NCBI GenBank assembly: GCA_013822695.1
Contig: PNKW01000018.1
Location: 1-45,507, forward strand
Reading direction: 5' to 3'
DNA length: 45,507 nt
Origin: Erythrobacter sp.
Lineage (GTDB): Bacteria; Pseudomonadota; Alphaproteobacteria; Sphingomonadales; Sphingomonadaceae
Under the pieces are notes generated by a model. That model worked only from the letters and a program-made list of their open reading frames with translations, did not search any database and had not been told where the DNA came from. Shown here in pieces: positions 1-6,697 of this stretch; positions within the stretch are counted from its first letter, which is position 1; every line of letters starts with the position of its first letter. A program made the translations under genes and the position numbers.

Positions 1-254
1 TCATTGGCACAAGGATGGGCGTTTGGCAATCAGTATGTCTCTGTATTAAAACCCGGCCTTCCGCTTGCAGGTCGCGGGCGTTTCGCCCACGGTGATTTTG
101 CGAAAGGTCTGCGCCCGGATTGCCGAAATAACTGTATCCAGCCCGTAAATGGCTTGATATTATCAGCCGCTTCTGCCCCTTTTTGTCGTGTCGGGGCTGC
201 GCAACGCGGGCAGGGCACGCCGGAATTGACCGGCGGCCTTATTGGGGGTGTTAC

Positions 255-779
255 ATGTCGGAGCCATTCGTCGGGCAGATCAACATGTTCGGATTCGATT
301 TTGTCCCGCGAGGCTTTGCTTCGTGCAACGGTCAACTGTTGGCCATCTCGCAGAATTCGGCGCTGTTTGCTTTGCTAGGCACGATCTATGGGGGCAACGG
401 GACCACGAACTTCGCATTGCCGGACCTGCGCGGACGCGTGCCGGTCGCCTTTGGTGCCTCAACTCCATTGGGCGGGGTTGCAATTGGTCAGGCGGGCGGC
501 GTTGAGGCGGTGGTGCTGAACATCGCCAATCTTCCCGCCCACACCCATGCGCTTGCGGCCACCACTCAGGTCGCTACGCGCCGCGTTGCGACCCGACGGA
601 TGCTGGCCACCGATACTTCGACCAATGCCGAATATTATGCACCACCCGGCCAGGTCACCAGTTTGAGTAACAGTTCCATCAATTTGACCGGCGGGGGGCA
701 GCCGCACCAAAATCTGCAGCCATTGCTTGTGATAAACTTCTGCATCGCGCTGCAGGGTATCTTCCCCAGCAGGAATTAA
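255..779 (+). CDS. Phage tail-collar domain protein, copy 1
   Basis: A 174-residue protein of the tail-collar/microcystin-dependent protein family. The family fold is seen in phage tail fibres, and the bacterial role of these short stand-alone versions is unknown. The sequence shows the family pattern: an N-terminal GQINMFGFDFVPRGFASCNG, then FALLGTIYGGNGTTNFALPD and LRGRVPVAFG in the first half, PAHTHALAA in the middle, and a C-terminal segment ending in NFCIALQGIFPSRN. I start at the ATG at 255 because GGGGGTG lies just before it and the homologous start of the next two genes is at the same place. An in-frame upstream start at 183 would add 24 unrelated residues. First of three tandem paralogues. 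The 254 bases to its left hold no gene I can support. Confidence 0.9.
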   Translation: MSEPFVGQINMFGFDFVPRGFASCNGQLLAISQNSALFALLGTIYGGNGTTNFALPDLRGRVPVAFGASTPLGGVAIGQAGGVEAVVLNIANLPAHTHALAATTQVATRRVATRRMLATDTSTNAEYYAPPGQVTSLSNSSINLTGGGQPHQNLQPLLVINFCIALQGIFPSRN

Positions 780-816
780 CCCGGGTTCAGCAACGGAACT
801 TTTTTGGGGAGCAACA

Positions 817-1365
817 ATGTCAAATGCATTTATCGGCGAAATCCGTCTCTTTGCAGGCAATTTCGCGCCGGTTGGCTGGGCTTTCTGCGACGGAAGCCTG
901 ATCTCCATTGAAGAGAACAACGCGCTGTTCGCGCTGATCGGCACCAATTATGGCGGCAACGGACAAACCACCTTTGCCTTGCCGGATTTGCGCTCGCGGG
1001 TGCCGCTTCATCAGGGGCCGGGGCCGGGCTTGTCCATCAACTACGTGGTCGGAGAGGCCATAGGGACCGAACAGGTCACCTTGTCCAGCAATAATATGCC
1101 GGCGCATCAGCACTCGGTTATCGCCACCACCGCAACCGGTTCGGTAACCACTCCGGGACCCACGGTGATGCTGGCCACCCCGGTCGAAGCGGGGGTGGCC
1201 ACAAGCTTGTATGTTGTCCCCGGCAGCAGCACCGTCAATCAGGCGCCGATGGCTGCCCAAAGCATTGGCTCGACGGGCGGGGGTCAACCGCATGAGAATA
1301 TGATGCCGTTTCAGGCGATCAATTACATCATTGCGCTCTTTGGCGTTTTTCCTACGCGAGCCTAG
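817..1365 (+). CDS. Phage tail-collar domain protein, copy 2
   Basis: A 182-residue paralogue of the preceding gene. It begins with an N-terminal GEIRLFAGNFAPVGWAFCDG, followed by FALIGTNYGGNGQTTFALPD, PAHQHSVIA and a C-terminal NYIIALFGVFPTRA. A GGGGAG Shine-Dalgarno sequence precedes the ATG by about six bases. The gap from copy 1 is 37 bases, so co-transcription is likely. The middle of the protein (about residues 105-155) diverges from the other two copies, as expected if it is the exposed tip while both ends form the conserved collar. The cellular role is not known. There is no signal peptide. Confidence 0.9.
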   Translation: MSNAFIGEIRLFAGNFAPVGWAFCDGSLISIEENNALFALIGTNYGGNGQTTFALPDLRSRVPLHQGPGPGLSINYVVGEAIGTEQVTLSSNNMPAHQHSVIATTATGSVTTPGPTVMLATPVEAGVATSLYVVPGSSTVNQAPMAAQSIGSTGGGQPHENMMPFQAINYIIALFGVFPTRA

Positions 1366-1389
1366 GCGCGCGCAGGTCAGGAGTAAACC

Positions 1390-1929
1390 ATGGCTGATCC
1401 CTTCATCGCCGAAATTCGTTTGTTCGGTTTCAATTTCGCGCCGCGAGGCTATGCGTTTTGCGACGGTTCTATCGTTGGAATCGCGCAGAACACCGCGCTG
1501 TTTGCGCTCCTTGGCACCGCGTTTGGTGGCGATGGACGAACCACTTTCGGGCTTCCCGATCTGCGCGGGCGCGCTGCGGTCGGTGCGGGGCAGGGGCCTG
1601 GTCTGACGCAGCGGAACCTTGGCTCATCCGGCGGGCAGGCGACCGTCGCTCTGATCACCAGTGAAATGCCAGCGCACACCCACACGCTCAACTCGGCAAC
1701 GCTCAGCCCGCAAAACCCGGCGCAGAATGTCGCGTCTCCCACGAACCAGGCGCTACTTGGCCTGTCCTCTCCGAACAACATTTATATCGATCCGGTTGTG
1801 CCCGACACGGCCCTCAACCCCAGCTCGATTACGCCGGCTGGCGCGGGCAGCCCGCATGAGAACACCCAGCCTTATCTCGCGGTCAATTTCTGCATCGCGG
1901 TGCAGGGAATCTTCCCCCCGCGCGCCTGA
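1390..1929 (+). CDS. Phage tail-collar domain protein, copy 3
   Basis: A 179-residue third paralogue. It begins with AEIRLFGFNFAPRGYAFCDG and continues with FALLGTAFGGDGRTTFGLPD, LRGRAAVGAGQGPG and MPAHTHTLN, ending in a C-terminal NFCIAVQGIFPPRA. CAGGAG lies upstream of the ATG at good spacing. It follows copy 2 by 24 bases and precedes the acetyltransferase gene by 25, so the run looks like one operon. No baseplate, sheath, tape-measure, holin or lysin gene is nearby, which argues against a prophage or tailocin within the visible stretch, although the left side of the locus is outside the window. Confidence 0.9.
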   Translation: MADPFIAEIRLFGFNFAPRGYAFCDGSIVGIAQNTALFALLGTAFGGDGRTTFGLPDLRGRAAVGAGQGPGLTQRNLGSSGGQATVALITSEMPAHTHTLNSATLSPQNPAQNVASPTNQALLGLSSPNNIYIDPVVPDTALNPSSITPAGAGSPHENTQPYLAVNFCIAVQGIFPPRA

Positions 1930-1954
1930 CCGGGTGGGCACGACGACCACGATC

Positions 1955-2491
1955 ATGCGCAGCTTACTCGTCCGCATTCCGCCGGAGTTGGCGACCAAGG
2001 GATTTGCGCTGCGGCCTGAAACCGAGGCGGATGATCCCTATCTGCTCGCGCTCTACGCCACCACGCGTGCGGCTGAGCTCGAACAGGTTCCCGGCTGGAC
2101 GCCCGAGCAGAAGCAGGCCTTCGTGGCGATGCAGTTCAACGCCCAGCGCCACCACTATCGCACTGCGCTCGCCAACGTCGGCTTCGATGTCATCACGCGC
2201 GCAGGTGTTCCGATCGGGCGGCTCTACACGCAGGAGGGCGAGACGATGCTGCACATCGTCGACATCCTGATCGATCCGGCCGAGCGCGGCGCAGGCGTCG
2301 GCACCGCCCTGCTGCAAGGCCTCGCCGCCGATGCGCGGGCGGCAGGCAAGGTGCTGAGCATCTTCGTCGAAAGCTACAATCCGGCCAAGCGACTCTACGA
2401 AAGGCTCGGCTTCGTCCCGGTCGGCGAGCCCAAGGGCTTCTACATCGAGATGGAAATCCCGCTGCCCGCGGGGCAGGCGGCGGCGGGCTAG
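1955..2491 (+). CDS. GNAT-family N-acetyltransferase
   Basis: A 178-residue predicted acetyl-CoA-dependent N-acetyltransferase; the substrate is unknown. The GNAT signature is in the C-terminal half: the strand IVDILIDPAERGAGVGTALL carries the R/Q-x-x-G-x-G/A-type acetyl-CoA loop (RGAGVG), followed by a helix, SIFVESYNPAKRLYERLGF, and the closing strands. The ATG at 1955 gives a protein of normal family length. The open frame reaches back to 1661, but that part overlaps tail-collar copy 3 and does not look like GNAT sequence. The stop overlaps the stop of the convergent DUF6916 gene in the palindrome CTAG. Its place beside collar proteins and DUF6916 suggests a conserved module, perhaps with a modifying role, which is inference. 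Confidence 0.85.
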   Translation: MRSLLVRIPPELATKGFALRPETEADDPYLLALYATTRAAELEQVPGWTPEQKQAFVAMQFNAQRHHYRTALANVGFDVITRAGVPIGRLYTQEGETMLHIVDILIDPAERGAGVGTALLQGLAADARAAGKVLSIFVESYNPAKRLYERLGFVPVGEPKGFYIEMEIPLPAGQAAAG

Positions 2492-2805
2492 TTGAAGATC
2501 GCCTCGTATTGCACCCCATCCGCGTCGGCGCCGACGGGGACGAGAAAAATCTCGAGCATTCCCAGCCGTTCATGGTCTATCGCATAGGTGCCCTGCTGCA
2601 GCACCCTTTGGTCGGGACAGACGAACAGCAGCGCGAACGGATGGCGCGAATGGACATGCGGATCACGGTAAGCCAGCGCCTTGGCCTCGCGCAGTTCGAG
2701 CGCGAAGCGGGCGTCGGGGAAGGCGAGGCCGAAGGTGCTGCCCACTTCCGGCTGGAAGAGTTCAAGGGTGAGGAGCGGGGGCGCAGCGTCCGGGTGATTC
2801 GTCAT
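2488..2805 (-). CDS. DUF6916-like protein
   Basis: A 105-residue protein of unknown function resembling the DUF6916 family, whose members I recall as neighbours of short tail-collar proteins. It starts with about ten variable residues, then LLTLELFQPEVGSTFGLAF, a central RDPHVHSRHPFALLFVCPD, and a C-terminal LEIFLVPVGADADGVQYEAI. The even strand content suggests a small beta-rich domain. No signal peptide or membrane segment is seen. I start at the ATG at 2805; an ATG two codons earlier (2811) is equally possible, and the longer open frame to 2877 would overlap the divergent gene. It converges on the GNAT gene with shared CTAG stops. Confidence 0.7.
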   Translation of the reverse strand: MTNHPDAAPPLLTLELFQPEVGSTFGLAFPDARFALELREAKALAYRDPHVHSRHPFALLFVCPDQRVLQQGTYAIDHERLGMLEIFLVPVGADADGVQYEAIFN

Positions 2806-2875
2806 GGGCATCAGCGTGGCTGAAGCGCGCGTCCCGATCAAGTCCCCGATCAAGTCGAAGCGCACGCCACCCGAC

Positions 2876-4036
2876 ATGCAAGCCTTTGAACTGGTATGCG
2901 CCTGCCTTGCGCCACAGGCGCAGGCCCTGCCGGATTCGGCAGCGGTCGATCCCGAGCTGCCGGCGCGGGTCGCGCGGCGCCATCAGGTCTCGGCCCTGGT
3001 CGCGGCGCGGCTGGAGCAGGCCGGACAGGCGGTTCCCGCGCCGCTCGCCCGTCAGGCCGAGGCCGCGCGCCGGCGCGCGCTGCGGCAGCTGGGCAGCGCG
3101 CTCGACCTTGCCGACGCGCTGGAGCGCGGCGGTATTCCCGTGGTGCTGCTCAAGGGCGTGGCACTGTCGCAGCAGGCGTTCGGCTCGCCGCTGCTGCGCG
3201 GGGCGGTCGATATCGACCTGCTGGTGCGCCCGCAGGATGTCGCTGCGGCGTGGCAGATGCTCGGGCGCGCCGGGTGGCGGCAGGTCACCCCGTCCGCGCC
3301 GCTCGAAGGGGCGCGGCTGGCGCTGTTCTTCCGCGCCGCCAAGGATTCGCTGCACCGCCATGCCGAAACCGGGCAGGTGCTGGAGTTGCATTGGCGGCTT
3401 TCGGACGAGATGGCGCAGCCGCTGATGCCGCCGCTGGAGGCGCTGGAGAGCCTCGCGCTGGCTCCGGGGCGGAGCGTGCGGGTGCTCAGCGATCCGGCGC
3501 TGTTTCTCTATCTTTGCACCCACGGGGCCGCGCATGGCTGGGCGCGGATCAAGTGGCTCGCCGATGTCGCCGCACTGCTCCATCGCAGCCCGGACGGCGG
3601 CGCGCAGCTGTGGGCCAATGCCGCAGGTGCCGGAGGGCGGATTGCGGCAGGATCGGCAGTGATCCTCGCGCAGGAGCTGTTCGGCCTCGCCCCGCCACCG
3701 GGTTTCGTGCGCCCGCGCGGGGTGCGAATCGCAGGCGTGCTGTGGCTCGCGCGGCGCATCATGCGCGCGGGCGAGGGTGCGCGCGAGCTCGAGACGACGC
3801 CGTGGCGCGGCTGGGCCGAGATGCTCGCCAAGCTGCTGGTCGCCGCAGGGTGGCGCGGGCGGCTGGCGGTGCTGCGCCGATTGGTGCTGGCAGGGGAGGA
3901 CATCGCACTGGTGGCGCTGCCCAAGGGTTTGATTTGGCTCTATCCCGTGCTGCGCGTGCCGCTGCTCGTACATCGCCGCACGGCGCGCTGGCGGCGGTTG
4001 CGCGGGGCCCGGCGAGCGGGTAACACCGCCGCATGA
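2876..4036 (+). CDS. Nucleotidyltransferase-family protein (PF14907-like)
   Basis: A 386-residue protein like the uncharacterised nucleotidyltransferase family often found in exopolysaccharide loci. The recognisable core lies about residues 80-130: IPVVLLKG, then LLRGAVDIDLLVRPQD, where the paired aspartates of DID resemble the metal-binding pair of the polymerase-beta nucleotidyltransferase fold. A histidine-rich stretch and helical segments follow. I place the start at the ATG at 2876, where conserved-looking sequence (MQAFELVCACL) begins. An in-frame ATG at 2804 would add 24 residues and overlap the divergent DUF6916 gene. The stop overlaps the next start (ATGA), so it is translationally coupled to the export lipoprotein. 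The substrate is unknown. Confidence 0.8.
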   Translation: MQAFELVCACLAPQAQALPDSAAVDPELPARVARRHQVSALVAARLEQAGQAVPAPLARQAEAARRRALRQLGSALDLADALERGGIPVVLLKGVALSQQAFGSPLLRGAVDIDLLVRPQDVAAAWQMLGRAGWRQVTPSAPLEGARLALFFRAAKDSLHRHAETGQVLELHWRLSDEMAQPLMPPLEALESLALAPGRSVRVLSDPALFLYLCTHGAAHGWARIKWLADVAALLHRSPDGGAQLWANAAGAGGRIAAGSAVILAQELFGLAPPPGFVRPRGVRIAGVLWLARRIMRAGEGARELETTPWRGWAEMLAKLLVAAGWRGRLAVLRRLVLAGEDIALVALPKGLIWLYPVLRVPLLVHRRTARWRRLRGARRAGNTAA

Positions 4037-4761
4037 GGGGCGCATTCTCCGATCGCGCGCGGGCCGCCATGGGCCGCTTCTGCCGCCTTGCCGCAGCACT
4101 GCTGCTGGCTGCGGGGCTGGCCGCCTGTGCCGGGCGCGGGGGCGACATTCCCTATGATCCGCCCGGTTTCACCGCGCCCGATCCGCTCGCCAACAGGGTG
4201 CCGCAGCTGCCCACGGTGCTTGGCCCGGGCGACGTGATCGAGGTCAAGGTCTACCGGGTTGCGGACCTTTCGGGCGAGCAGGTGGTCGACAACACCGGGC
4301 GAATCAAGGTGCCGCTGATCGGTGCGCTCGCCGCTGCGGGCAAGACCACCGACCAGCTGGAGACCGACATCGCCGCCGGGCTCGGGGCGCGCTACCTGCA
4401 GAATCCGGACGTGCAGGTGATGCTCAAGTCCCCCGTGGCCCGGCTTGTAACGGTCGACGGATCGGTGTCGCAGCCCGGTCTTTATCCGGTGACGGGGCGG
4501 ATCTCCCTGCTCCAGACCATCGCCATGGCGCGCGGCACGGCGCAGGGCGCGAATCCGCACCGCGTGGTGGTGTTCCGCATGATCGACGGCCAGCGCATGG
4601 CGGCGAGCTTCGATCTCGAATCGATTCGCGAAGGCAAGATGGACGATCCCGCGATCTATCCCGACGATATCGTGGTGGTCGACGGTTCGTCGCTGGCGGC
4701 GACGTGGACGCTGCTGATCCAGACGCTGCCGCTCGTCGCGCTGTTCCAGCCCTTCCGCTGA
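4033..4761 (+). CDS. Wza-like polysaccharide export lipoprotein
   Basis: A 242-residue outer-membrane polysaccharide export protein. A basic N-terminus and a hydrophobic stretch end in the lipobox LAAC (Cys32 from the first ATG), so a diacylated outer-membrane lipoprotein is predicted. The Poly_export domain follows with the hallmark VLGPGDVIEVKVYRVADLSG, and a soluble-ligand-binding (SLBB) beta-grasp domain covers about residues 130-215 (VTVDGSVSQPGLYPV). At 242 residues it is shorter than E. coli Wza (about 380), having one SLBB-type domain rather than several and a hydrophobic C-terminal segment. It starts inside the stop of the preceding gene (ATGA). It should form the export channel partner of the Wzz-kinase encoded downstream. 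Confidence 0.9.
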   Translation: MRGAFSDRARAAMGRFCRLAAALLLAAGLAACAGRGGDIPYDPPGFTAPDPLANRVPQLPTVLGPGDVIEVKVYRVADLSGEQVVDNTGRIKVPLIGALAAAGKTTDQLETDIAAGLGARYLQNPDVQVMLKSPVARLVTVDGSVSQPGLYPVTGRISLLQTIAMARGTAQGANPHRVVVFRMIDGQRMAASFDLESIREGKMDDPAIYPDDIVVVDGSSLAATWTLLIQTLPLVALFQPFR

Positions 4762-4774
4762 ATCCCCTATCCGG

Positions 4775-4803
4775 TTGCGTCAGGGCCGCGAAGGTGATAG
4801 AAA
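4775..4803 (+). promoter_or_regulatory. Candidate sigma-70 promoter of the small secreted protein gene
   Basis: TTGCGT (4775-4780) and TAGAAA (4798-4803) are separated by 17 bases, just after the export-lipoprotein gene. The surrounding sequence is visibly richer in A/T than the flanking genes. It would start a leader of about 75 bases for the gene at 4885. Sequence match only. Confidence 0.35.
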
Positions 4804-4884
4804 CTAAATGGTTGAGGGATATGAACTGATCCCGATCCAGCACACGCTGACCGAACAGGCTTGGCCGAACAAGAGGGTACCTTC

Positions 4885-5199
4885 ATGCGCAAGACCATTG
4901 CCGGACTGATGATTGGGGTGCTCTCCTTGGGCAGTGCCGCCGGTGCCGTCGCGGCGACCGCGGTCCCCTTCGCGCCGGTCAAGCCGGCCGAATTCGGCCA
5001 GTTGAACAACCGCGCCGTGCTCGGTCTGGCGGTCGCTCAGGCCGAGGACTGCACTCCCGACAGCGCCGGCAACGGCTGCCCCGCCGGTGGTGAGGAAGGC
5101 GGCTTCCTGGGTGGCAATGCGCTCCCCGTGATCGCGGGCGTCGGAGTCGTCGGCGTGGCGATTGCCGTGGCGGCCGGTGGCGGCTCCAGCAGCCCCTGA
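4885..5199 (+). CDS. Small secreted glycine-rich protein of the polysaccharide locus
   Basis: A 104-residue protein of unknown function. Residues 1-25 look like a Sec signal peptide (MRKTIAGLMIGVLSLGSAAG, then AVAATA as cleavage region). The mature part has two cysteines flanking an acidic/glycine region (EDCTPDSAGNGCPAGG) and a C-terminal hydrophobic segment, NALPVIAGVGVVGVAIAVAA, followed by GGGSSSP. I start at the ATG at 4885 because GAGGG sits seven bases upstream; a TTG at 4861 would add eight residues. It lies between the export protein and the polymerase-like gene and has its own candidate promoter. It may be an envelope-anchored accessory protein, but no function can be assigned. Confidence 0.75.
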   Translation: MRKTIAGLMIGVLSLGSAAGAVAATAVPFAPVKPAEFGQLNNRAVLGLAVAQAEDCTPDSAGNGCPAGGEEGGFLGGNALPVIAGVGVVGVAIAVAAGGGSSSP

Positions 5200-5271
5200 T
5201 TTTCCCGCGCGCGGGCCTTTGATCCGATCTGATCCGCTGCGCTGCGATCCCCGCTAGCCGATGATGGCGAC

Positions 5272-6606
5272 GTGAACCGTCAAACCGCAATCGACTGGCT
5301 TGCGCCCGGCTTCGTACTCGCCGCGCTTGTTCTGGGCGGGTCGAGTTCGGGCGGGGTCTGGGCCAACTTCGCGCTCCAGTGGCTTGCGGGTATCCTCCTT
5401 TTGGCCCTGATCGCATCGCGCGCGAACGCGGCTGTGCCGCGTGCGCTGCTGGTGCTGGGCGGCGTGGCGGTCGCCCTGCCGGTGCTCCAGCTGATCCCGC
5501 TCCCTCCATCGCTGTGGACGCTGCTGCCGCAACGCGCCGCAGTGGCGGAGGGTTTCGGATTGGCGGGCGCGGCGCTGCCGTGGATGCCGCTCTCGCTCGA
5601 TCCCGATGCGACGCTGGCGGTGCTCGCCAGCCTGCTGGTGCCCGCGGCCGGGCTGGCGCTGTTTGCCGCAGCTTCCCCGCGCGGCGTGCGGTGGGCGCTG
5701 GCGACGGTGGTGGCGGCGGCGATCGGCTCGATGCTGCTCGGGCTCCTCCAGCTGCTCGACGGCGAGGGGACGGTGCTCCAGCCCTATGCCATTACCAATC
5801 CCGGCAAGGCGACAGGGCTGTTTGCCAACCGCAATCACCTTGCCATGCTGGCGGTGATGGCGATCCCTTGCGCGGTGCTGCTGGCGGGGCGAGGCGATCG
5901 CTTGCGCGCGGGCGTTCTGGCCGCGCTGCTGACGGGCGGCGCGGTGCTCACCGGATCAAGGGCGGGCATCGGGCTTGCCGTGGTGACGGCCGCCGTCAGC
6001 CTCGCCGCGATCCATGCCCCGGCGCGCGCGCGCGGGCCGTGGCTCGCGCTGCTCGGCGCGGGCGCGCTGCTGGGCGCAGCGGGCGGGCTGTGGCTGGCGC
6101 TCGCTCCCGGTGCACCCCCGCCGGGCGGGATCGAACAGCAGCGCCCCTTCATCATCGCCACCACCCTCGATGCCGCGCGCGACCATTTTCCTGCCGGGAG
6201 CGGGGGCGGCAGCTTCCTGCGGGTCTACCAGCATCACGAGGATCCGGCCGCGATCAGCCCGGAATACCGCAACCACGCCCATAATGATTACGCCGAAGTG
6301 CTGCTTGAATATGGCGCGCCGGGTGCGGCGCTGATGCTGGTGGTGCTGGGCTGGTGGGGCTTCGCCGCCTTCGCCGCCTGGCGCAGCGGGGCCGGCGCCG
6401 CTGCGGCGCGGGCCGGGGTGATCATGCTCGGAGTGGTGCTGGCGCATTCGCTGGTCGACTACCCGCTGCGCACCGCAGGCCTCGCCCTGCTGGCCGCCGC
6501 CGCCGCGGTCATCGCCGCGCGCCGCGACACCACCACACCGGCGCCCGATGCCGAGCCGTCCGAGGCGCCGGCGGACGATCCCCGGCACCTCCGTATTACC
6601 TTGTGA
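5272..6606 (+). CDS. O-antigen ligase / Wzy_C-type membrane protein
   Basis: A 444-residue polytopic inner-membrane protein of the O-antigen ligase/polymerase superfamily. It has about ten to twelve hydrophobic helices and the typical large periplasmic loop at about residues 280-345, containing the family residues near YRNHAHNDYAEVLLEYG. An upstream cytoplasmic/loop motif, GLFANRNHLAMLAVMAI, is also family-typical. These proteins join lipid-linked glycans, either polymerising repeat units or transferring chains to an acceptor; here polymerisation of the exopolysaccharide is likely by context. The start is the GTG at 5272; nearby ATGs at 5261 and 5264 are out of frame. The C-terminal 25 residues are Pro/Ala/Asp-rich and probably cytoplasmic. 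Confidence 0.88.
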   Translation: MNRQTAIDWLAPGFVLAALVLGGSSSGGVWANFALQWLAGILLLALIASRANAAVPRALLVLGGVAVALPVLQLIPLPPSLWTLLPQRAAVAEGFGLAGAALPWMPLSLDPDATLAVLASLLVPAAGLALFAAASPRGVRWALATVVAAAIGSMLLGLLQLLDGEGTVLQPYAITNPGKATGLFANRNHLAMLAVMAIPCAVLLAGRGDRLRAGVLAALLTGGAVLTGSRAGIGLAVVTAAVSLAAIHAPARARGPWLALLGAGALLGAAGGLWLALAPGAPPPGGIEQQRPFIIATTLDAARDHFPAGSGGGSFLRVYQHHEDPAAISPEYRNHAHNDYAEVLLEYGAPGAALMLVVLGWWGFAAFAAWRSGAGAAAARAGVIMLGVVLAHSLVDYPLRTAGLALLAAAAAVIAARRDTTTPAPDAEPSEAPADDPRHLRITL

Positions 6607-6697
6607 TCAAGCGGTTTTGCCACTTTACCTCGGGTGGCATCCCTGCCATTCCGTCACACGCAAAGCGGGACGCCGCAATCAAGGGAGCTGGCCGGAA

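Noticed and set aside
4..378. Open frame of 124 codons at the left edge on the plus strand
   Set aside because: It overlaps tail-collar copy 1 in another frame, has no ribosome site and no recognisable domain. The left 254 bases may hold only a leader or the tail of an outside gene.
2762..4099. Long minus-strand frame (445 codons) opposite the nucleotidyltransferase gene
   Set aside because: Arg/Gln/His-rich translation with no domain; a GC-rich shadow of a real gene.
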